A stretch of 64,000 bases of DNA from Heloderma charlesbogerti (lineage: Eukaryota; Chordata; Lepidosauria; Squamata; Helodermatidae), in NCBI GenBank assembly GCA_026122225.1, contig JANEZZ010001642.1, positions 1,178,001-1,242,000 of the forward strand, written 5' to 3'. The translations under genes were made by a program, and so were the position numbers. Positions 25,501 to 64,000 of the stretch are shown here, in pieces (position 1 is the stretch's first letter; each line of letters begins with the position of its first letter). A model generated the notes under the pieces. The model was not told where the DNA came from and did not search any database. It saw only the letters and a list, made by a program, of their open reading frames with translations.

Positions 25501-28500
25501 ATAAACTGTTGGCATTTTAATCACATCTTTTAAAAATATTTTGATAGCTGTTCAGACATGAGCATTAACCTAACCCTTTCCTTATAATGGACACTAGTAT
25601 GCCTTGCCATAATGTTCCATGCTTTTATGTGCATCAGGAATAGAGAGGGTAGATTTGTGACTCTTCTATGCCTTGTAATCCGTTGGGATACAATAGCCTA
25701 GTTCAGGCACACAATTCCTAGTTCAGTTTCAAAATCCCTAGCTTGCTAAACCATAGTTTTGTAGATGTAGTCTCCTCACTTGTTCCCAGCTGCTAAACTA
25801 TGGGTTAGCAAGCCAGGAGTTGGAGATCCATACCACAATTATTTCCACCGGACTAAGACATGTATTTGATAGTCTGAGGTCATATATTCCCCTTCAGAAT
25901 TTGGTGTGGGAATCAATAAAGCTAATGTAAATACTTTTTTCTACACTATTGCATGAAGCAGAATTCAATCTGAATGTCTGCTTTCAGGTGAAATCCTGTC
26001 CTGACTTTCTGATATCTTGTGCAGAAAATTACATTCAAGCTGTAGAAGAGTTCCACTCCTGCCTGACTCTTCAGCAGAAGTATTTAGAGGCCCATGACCG
26101 CCTGCTTGCAGAGACTCACTATCATCTAGGGTTAGCCTATCACTACAACAATCAGTATGATGAAGCAGTACTGCAGTTCACTAAGTCAATGGAAGTCATT
26201 GATAAAAGAATGGGTAAGTAAAAGTGCGATTGATCTGTATCTTCTTGCAGTTAGTTAAGAACTTCCACTACTTTGTGCTGTCTTCTCCAAGCTTCAGATT
26301 GTCGGTGTTGGTGGGTCTAAGGGGTGGGAATTACTTTGTCTTTACTCAAGATCCACCAACCAGAGCGTGGTGCAAGAGGGATACACTTAGAATTAAAGCA
26401 TTTTGAGCCCAGGAATTGGTTTTTAAGTACTATAACTGAACACAATCTTTCCACATAAAAATCCTCTCCTGGTTACCCTAAACTTCCTTCATTTCAACAG
26501 TATAATTTAAGTGGTGGGAGTGAATCATTTCTTACTGCTATTGTTAAAACAGTTGAAAGTCAGAAATCTATTGCAAATCACCCAGAGATCTACTTGTAGA
26601 TCCAGATCTACCTTCTGTCCCCTCCTGGGCTACATAACTTAGTTTTGCTTCCAGGATTCAGGTTTCTTTTTTCCTGAAGGAGTGTTAAGATGGCTAACAA
26701 GCCAGCTAGCAAAAAACTGCAATAAATTTGGGAGCTATTGTTGATCTTTCAGAATCCTCTTTAACATATACCATATAAAAGGTCAGAAATGATTAGTCAG
26801 TTGCTTAAACAGTACTAATGACTCTTAACATGTTTCACTTTTCTAGTGATGTTGACAGAGCGACTAAAAGTAAAAGGGGAGGGATCCACTGAGGATAAGA
26901 AGGAAATTGAAGAACTCAAGGGACTGCTTCCTGAAATTAGAGAGAAGATAGAGGATTCAAAGGAGTCTCAGAAAAGTGCGAGGGTGGCTGAACTAGCTCT
27001 GAAAGCAACTCTGGTGAGTTCTAGCCTTACTAATATGTTCTGGTGAACTTGTGCTAGAAAGGGACAAAATGATAGTCACATCAAGGCACAGGAAAACAAT
27101 GAGAGAAGATGAAGGATGCCATTGATACTTTGCTCAATTAGAATTGGCTAGAGACTTCTGCTTTGATCTGAGGTAACTAATATACTGTACTGTAACGACA
27201 CAGTTTGGTGCAAGTTTTGAGTCCTAAAAGCAAGATCACCAATGGTGGTTGCCAAATGGCTTGGTGGATAAAACACATGATCCTGGATTTCTTCTGAGGT
27301 TTTTTTTTAAATGGGGAGATATCCAACAGCATCTGTGTTGGCATTATTCTGACATTTATAACTGTTGTTTAGCTAGGCAGAAAAACTGACACCTTCAGAC
27401 AAGCTTCCTCATTTGCTGCTTATTAAACTTTAAATTGCATAACTTTTGCTTCAAAACTTGTTTTCAAATTATGCAATACACACATTTGCATTTAAAACTT
27501 CACAGTACTGCTCACAATGCAGAATAAAAGCAGGGGATGGGGCAACAATGACTAATAGAAACTTCAGGCCAACACCTTTGTCTTTCTTGGACACCTTTGT
27601 AATTTCTGGGGCTTTAGGAACCAGAGGGCTCCTAATAGTGACTTTTAGACTGATTGATCTCTTTTGTTTCCAGGTTGGTGGATCTTCTTCTAGTTTTTCA
27701 CAGGGGACCGAAACCGGTTTGGCTTCAACCGTAAGTGATACTTAAGAGCAAGCAGTTTAATGTTACTGTAGCTAGTATTTCATACACACTCTTTGCCTTT
27801 TCTTGTAATAGATCCCAGTTGGACAAACAGCTGATGGAGCATCTCAGTGTATTACAGACATCTCCCATCTTGTTAGAAAAAAGGTATGTGTCCTATCAAA
27901 CTAACAAATGTAGAAATAACTGGCTTGCAATAGTTAGTCCCTTCATAAAAAGCTTAGATCACCCTGTTTCTACAAATTCTAGAGATCCTGCATAAGATCC
28001 TTTCCACTGGGAGCCAATCAGTCTGGGAACCATCTAGCTTCCTTGGTAGCTTTTGATGGTTTTGTGCTGTGCAGCACCCACCTGACTCACTCTGGTTTAA
28101 TTTCAAAGCTTAATTATGTGGGTCCTGCAGGCACTTTAGAACTTGGCTGTGTTAAAGACCTGCAAAATTGTCCATGGTAGAGGTTCAGAATACAAAGGCA
28201 ACAAAGTCCATAGAAACTGAAATTCACAGTCAAACAACCAGGCTGAGCTGGGTTCCCTTATTTCAAGTGGAAATGGAAAATTGGTTAAAATAGCAAAGCC
28301 AGACTGAAACAAGCCAAGTGTACGCATGTACAACTGCATTTGTATCTGGGGATTATTACTGAGTTGCTAAGCAATGCATCTAGTATTCTCTTAAACAAAT
28401 CCCTTCATGTAGTATGTTAAGTACTGTTTATCTGTATTGTAGACTGCCTTCCTAACTTGAGTCCAGCCCTGGCAGTCAACTAGAGCTTCTGATGTTCAGA

Positions 28501-29410
28501 GTTGTAGGTAGGTAGCTAGGTAACTCAAAACTAGATGGTTTTACAGTATTGAAGCAGGATAACTTTCAAACAACCAAAGATGACCAATCAGAGGTAGTAT
28601 ATACCTTGTAACCCCTGCTCTGGTCCAGAACAGTTTAAAACTGTAGTTCAGTTGGCGCCTGCCAGTTAATAGTTCATGCACAGTGACACTAGATACTCTT
28701 TATTAAGACTTACATTTGAAGTTGTACTTGGTGAAGACTAAACAATTTTGTCTTCAGAGGAAACCAGAGGAAGAAACTCAACAGGGAGACAATGAAGCTA
28801 AGAAATCTAAACCAGAACCGGCTGTCAATGGTGGTGGTGATGCTGCCCCCAGTGGAAATGAGGTTGCAGAGAAAATGGAAGAGGAGGTGGGCAGTTGAGT
28901 CAGGAGTCTGTGTATACTTTCCCTTTCCAGGCATACCTTTCCTGCTTGTCTGTAATTGCCTGCTGGTCTTCTCTCCCAGACTGATTGAAGTTGGGAATTT
29001 GCCCATGTTGGAATGCATGTTGTAATCTGTATCTGACCTAAACTGGGAGTCTAGCTGTTAAACTAGTTCTGTATATTTGCAGACAGCAGCTCACACATCT
29101 AAACGATACTTCTGAAAAAGCAACCTTGCTTAAGTATTATTATGAAGGAGTCCTAATCCTGCATAATATCTGAAGTGCTAAAGCAGATTATTTAAACATA
29201 ATTTGGTTAATGGCTTGTGTCAAGATGCAGCCATGCTACATTTTTAACTGACCAATTGTACTACACAGTACTGAATCATGTAGAGTTGTTGCATGAATTA
29301 ACTGGCCTGGAAGCGGGGGGGCATATAATCATGCTAAAACTACACATTTTTTTCTTTTTTTACAGACAGAGGGAAGGCCTCAAGTTGAAACAGTTCAAAG
29401 TGCTGTATGA
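13548..29410 (+). CDS. NASP: NASP, nuclear autoantigenic sperm protein (histone chaperone), complete
   Basis: Nuclear chaperone that binds and stores soluble histone H3-H4 and linker H1 and works with ASF1 in chromatin assembly. Fourteen coding exons keep one frame: 13548-13597, 13894-14004, 14761-14841, 17411-17514, 18368-19330, 21437-21507, 25167-25243, 25325-25398, 26025-26213, 26847-27013, 27674-27730, 27812-27883, 28758-28886, 29366-29410; 2190 nt, 729 residues (human tNASP about 788, from memory). The ATG has A at -3 and G at +4. Residues about 20-80 hold the first TPR region ([20 protein letters not shown], then [18 protein letters not shown]). A long acidic insert rich in E, K, V and A follows. 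Later TPRs include [21 protein letters not shown] basic cluster VRKKRKPEEE with AKKSKPEP resembles the bipartite nuclear signal. The 963-nt acidic exon is phase-symmetric. The N-terminus is shorter than in human, where exon 1 is coding. Confidence 0.95.
14874..14978. mobile_element. Palindromic MITE, family B, second copy
   Basis: Starts TGGGGTGCAATCCTATTTAC and ends in the imperfect inverse TAAATAGGTTGTGCCCT. The right arm contains AATGCTGGGAGTTGTAGG, close to an inverse ZNF143 motif. It begins only about 30 bp after the donor of the NASP exon 14761-14841. Confidence 0.55.
15086..15180 (+). repeat. Unclassified interspersed repeat (GTCTTGTGGCACC type)
   Basis: Contains GTCTTGTGGCACCTTAAAAA and CACTTCATCAGATGCATG. 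Related copies are at 44212-44330 and, reversed, 57691-57745. The motif is familiar from reptile genomes, but I cannot name the family safely. Confidence 0.5.
15441..15955. mobile_element. Non-autonomous hAT-like element in NASP intron
   Basis: A 515-bp segment whose ends read TAGGGATGTTGG and (inverse) TAGGGATATCC, flanked by CTTTAACA (15433-15440) and CTTCAACA (15956-15963), an 8-bp duplication with one mismatch. No transposase frame. The 5' TAGGG terminus matches the element at 30533. Confidence 0.7.
16283..16533 (-). repeat. tRNA-derived SINE, type 1
   Basis: Minus-strand copy of the SINE seen head-on at 46329. The plus strand begins with an ATTTATTTATT tail and ends CCACTACACCACACTGGC, the inverse of the A-box head GTGGTGTAGTGG. 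Confidence 0.72.
20092..20459. mobile_element. Non-autonomous DNA element, family C
   Basis: Termini AAGGGCTCAATCTTATAGG and inverse AAGGGAGTAATCCTATGAGG. CpG-richer interior with AGACAGCTGCTA and GCCCTGC blocks shared with 36209-36660. Lies in the intron after the large NASP exon. Confidence 0.6.
20903..21041. mobile_element. Palindromic hAT-like MITE, family A, with 8-bp duplication
   Basis: Begins CAGCCTTTCCCAACCCAGCA and ends near GGGGGCAGCTG. Flanks are CCTTAACA (20895-20902) and CCTTAACC (21042-21049), an 8-bp target-site duplication with one mismatch. This size supports hAT membership for the whole family. Confidence 0.78.
21758..21804. repeat. TA-rich low-complexity run
   Basis: Alternating TATATATA/TTTATATA sequence immediately before a long perfect hairpin. 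Confidence 0.75.
21805..21900. repeat. Perfect 43-bp inverted repeat (hairpin) in NASP intron
   Basis: Arms 21805-21847 and 21858-21900 are exact reverse complements (ACTATTTAAGCAGTGCATGA at the start) around a 10-base AT loop. It does not match the other MITE families in the window. Confidence 0.92.
22026..22080. repeat. MITE-like repeat, family D (fragment)
   Basis: Contains TGCAATCCAATACATG and ACTCAGAAGTAAGTCCCACA, shared with 52101-52197 and 56696-56780. A weaker relative is at about 23036-23110. Confidence 0.5.
24028..24508 (-). mobile_element. CR1-like LINE 3' fragment
   Basis: Runs from CTGAATCAGACCAAAGGCC through GGGAAGCCCACAGCAGGATA to ATCATGTCTCCCTGT. These blocks recur at 38182-38775 and are characteristic of CR1-type 3' ends in reptiles, here inserted in reverse. 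It lies in the NASP intron before exon 25167. Confidence 0.65.
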
Positions 29411-29499
29411 TAGTTCTTTAATATTGGACACTTCTCTCTCCCAAGGACAATGGGTTTTGTATATAATGTATTTTTTCACTTTTGGCAACTTTTGTATTC

Positions 29500-29505
29500 A
29501 ATAAA
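29500..29505 (+). terminator. NASP poly(A) signal
   Basis: AATAAA 90 bp after the NASP stop, giving a short 3' UTR ending near 29520. Confidence 0.85.
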
Positions 29506-29524
29506 GATTGTACTCAAGTATTAA

Positions 29525-30524
29525 CGCTGCCTTTTGATAAGATATAGTAAAATGAATTGTTAAGCCTATTGCCTCAATCATTTGACCTAAATACATTGCA
29601 CCTGTCTTATAGTCAGTTTACATCTGCAGTGTAGCAGTCCTGCTACTTATCCTGGCTGCCAATTAAAGTTGATGTACTGCTGACTTCCCAAGGGTTTAGG
29701 GCTGGGATTGGTCAACCTGCAGGGCAAACTATCTGGAGGGCCATAAGTTGTCCACCCCTGGTTTAGGGAGTAAAGTAGTGGCCTAGATATATTTGGAAGA
29801 CAAGGCAGGAGAGCATTCCACCAGTGGGGCACCACCAATGAGAAGGCCTTTTCTGTGGTACCCATGAATACATGCATTCAGATGGCAGAGAAGGCCCTCT
29901 GAATATATACAGCTATCTATGGTGCAAAGCCCTGCAAATTGTGCTTGAGTGTTGTTGCAAAAAACATTAGCCAGTGGGAATATTCTGAAAGTGTCTCTAG
30001 GCACACTGTACTTTCCCTTGTCCGCTAAGCAAGTGTAGTCTGCCCGTTCTCAATTAGAATTAAGGAGAAAAGTTTTATAGAACTGATGGCACTGCTCTCC
30101 CACAAGCCTGATTTCTACAAATTACTGCTCTGCAGTGTTTAGAGAATAAATTCCAATCCAGTCCTGGTTTTCGCAGCTCTTATGGCATAAGCAGGTTCTT
30201 CACACCCAGGCTCGCACAGGACTTCATGTGTGTACCAATGAATATTTTGCATCATTAGCCTTTTTAGCTCTAAAGATCATGTTTCCTCAAAGTCCAATCC
30301 AACACTAAATTCCTTTTCCTACAGCAGCTCAGTTTACAAATGAGACTAATTTTTTTGTTCTTTAATCAGTCCTGAAAGTTGATGCAACTTCCCTTTTGGG
30401 GTGAGAGACTATATATGTACTGCTGTAGAGGGCATATGTTGGGAGAAGACTAGAGGCTGAAGAAGAGATTGGAGAAGGATTCTGTTGAGGAAACAGGCTA
30501 GAGCACTGGATGGCATACATGGAA
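29525..30524. other. NASP-CCDC17 intergenic spacer, left part
   Basis: Spacer between the convergent genes. A stretch at about 29760-29990 (AGAGCATTCCACCAG, ACCAATGAGAAGGCC) looks like a decayed interspersed repeat related to 39474-39640. Nothing coding was found. Confidence 0.45.
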
Positions 30525-30532
30525 CCTACAAC

Positions 30533-30941
30533 TAGGGTTGGAGAATTCCGCCGCGGACCCCAATGACGCCGGATTCAAAAGAATCCAGCCTCTGGAGTCT
30601 GCTGCAGAATGGAGCACTTGCCTCCGCCTCCCCCCAGAATCCGCGTGAAGCCAGCTCCTCTCCATGGTGATTCCAGCTGGCTCCATATAGCCAGTGATAC
30701 GGCCACCATTGCCATATCCCTGAGGAAGGAATCCAGACGCAAATGGCGTAGAGGACGCTACTTGTGGCCGTAAAGCCCTTAGTATAAGCTAAATGCAGCT
30801 GTAAAAGACTACGTGGAGCCGGCTGGCAGCTCCGCGGAATTGCCATGGAGCCATCCCGCGAGGATTCTGGGGGGAGGAACGGATCCTCTCCTGCCAGCGG
30901 ATTCCTCCTGGAGCAGCACGTAGGGAATCCGCCCATCCCTA
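30533..30941. mobile_element. Non-autonomous hAT-like element with perfect 8-bp duplication
   Basis: A 409-bp CpG-rich insert between exact copies of CCTACAAC (30525-30532 and 30942-30949). Ends read TAGGGTTGGAGAATTCC and inverse TAGGGATGGGCGGATTCC. No transposase. The intact duplication suggests a younger insertion than its neighbours. Confidence 0.85.
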
Positions 30942-31089
30942 CCTACAACTAACCCACTTTACCAGAAGTATACAGGTTTAGGAAATCCACTCCTAATCAT
31001 TCTATTGGAGGGCTGTATTAGGATGAGTAATAGCAGCAGAGCCTTGCATGGCAACCTAGTTTAGTTACTAACAGGGAAGATGGAAAAAT

Positions 31090-31125
31090 AAAGAACATAA
31101 GAGCCATGCTGGATTAGGCCAAGGG
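31090..31125. repeat. Short CR1-like fragment
   Basis: AACATAAGAGCCATGCTGGA resembles the start of the CR1-like fragment at 38182. Lies 3' of the CCDC17 stop codon and may be in its 3' UTR. Confidence 0.4.
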
Positions 31126-31374
31126 TACAGGAAGTATGCTGTACCATGGCATCTCGTGACAAGATATTTCAGGTCCACTACCAGGATTTTGGGTTGACAG
31201 TATTTTGTGATGACAGTATTTATGAGCTTGTAGACCCTTTGACATGGATGACTTTGAGATAGTGATGTCCATTTCAGGTTACAAGAAAGTTTTTTGCAAA
31301 CTATGCTAGTGGATCTTTGCAATAATTGCTAATGGATCTTCCAGTGTATGACTGAGATGTCTTCTGGCTTATCT

Positions 31375-63351
<31,977 letters not shown>

Positions 63352-64000
63352 CTATGACAAACAGAAATTTGATGAATTTGATAAGCATTAACCCTAATAG
63401 AGTAATGAGGCATGCTCAAGCACTCAGTCCCTTAACAATATAACCCAACAGGTTCAAATAAATCATTCACCTCTGAGCCAAGCTCCCAGCATTTTTGCTA
63501 CTAGCACAACATGAATCACTGAGTGTATCTTTTTCCAGCATGCAGCTAGCCCCACAGAATACTTTCTCTCCAGTCCTCCCAAGCCCTACACAAGTGAACA
63601 TAACTTTTGATGTGCTTCCTAGACAATCCAGACCCATTCTGAGACACTGAAGCTCAGCATCAGAAAACCTATTCAGATGACCATGCAGATGCAGAAAAAT
63701 CCTACAGATGTGTTCTCCCTCCTCCTGGGCAGCTGATTATGTGCATATACCACCACATGCAGGGCTCCTGACACAACGCTGAGCATTTATCATGGCATGC
63801 CAGAAGCAGAATCTTAGCAGTGCATTGCATATGACTAGCCGGCTACTGATACTTTAGCTCAAAAGCCAAGGATTTAACATCCAGACCCAACAGATAGGTA
63901 CCAGATCTACCTTAACGTTATAGGAAAGAGCACATGCAAGATTTTTCTGTGGCAAACGTGTGCCAAAGTATTCATGTGAATAAGCTCTTAGCTAAACAAA

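Noticed and set aside
25987..26024. Upstream acceptor at 25987 for the NASP exon 26025-26213
   Set aside because: Joining there introduces a stop codon; acceptor 26024 gives [13 protein letters not shown] as expected for NASP.

Overview
This window is vertebrate nuclear DNA with large introns, almost certainly from a squamate reptile, most likely a lizard. The evidence is a full-length BovB (RTE) LINE and a truncated second copy, several CR1 3' ends, tRNA-derived SINEs, a Tc1-like transposon and many short hAT-like elements. No bacterial, viral, rRNA, tRNA or CRISPR feature was seen.

Three protein-coding genes lie in the order AKR1A1 (+), NASP (+), CCDC17 (-), the order I recall for human 1p34. 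AKR1A1 contributes only its last three coding exons (56-4799). NASP appears complete: a TATA-containing CpG-island promoter at about 11.4-12.3 kb, 14 coding exons (13548-29410, 729 codons) and a poly(A) signal at 29500. It encodes the TPR histone H3/H1 chaperone. CCDC17 runs on the minus strand from beyond the right edge to its stop at 31375. Twenty exons chain in one open frame and give the C-terminal 987 residues. NASP and CCDC17 converge tail to tail about 1.9 kb apart.

The NASP promoter carries two inverted matches to the ZNF143/SBS motif, a palindromic E2F site, two CACGTG boxes and a YY1-type site, which fits an S-phase gene. The AKR1A1-NASP spacer holds a decayed Tc1-like element with inverted repeats of about 220 bp and a 5'-truncated BovB. 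The CCDC17 introns hold most of the repeats, including a BovB of 3256 bp with a 9-bp target-site duplication and a three-level nested insertion.

No new multi-gene system was found. The most interesting non-genic signal is a family of palindromic, hAT-like MITEs (8-bp duplications where preserved). Their arms contain sequence close to the ZNF143 motif that also sits in the NASP promoter. Also notable are a perfect 43-bp-arm hairpin in a NASP intron, a 963-bp phase-symmetric NASP exon, and a CCDC17 C-terminus that looks much longer than the human protein, with a recurring motif. Repeat family names are by recognition and element edges are approximate unless a target-site duplication is cited.
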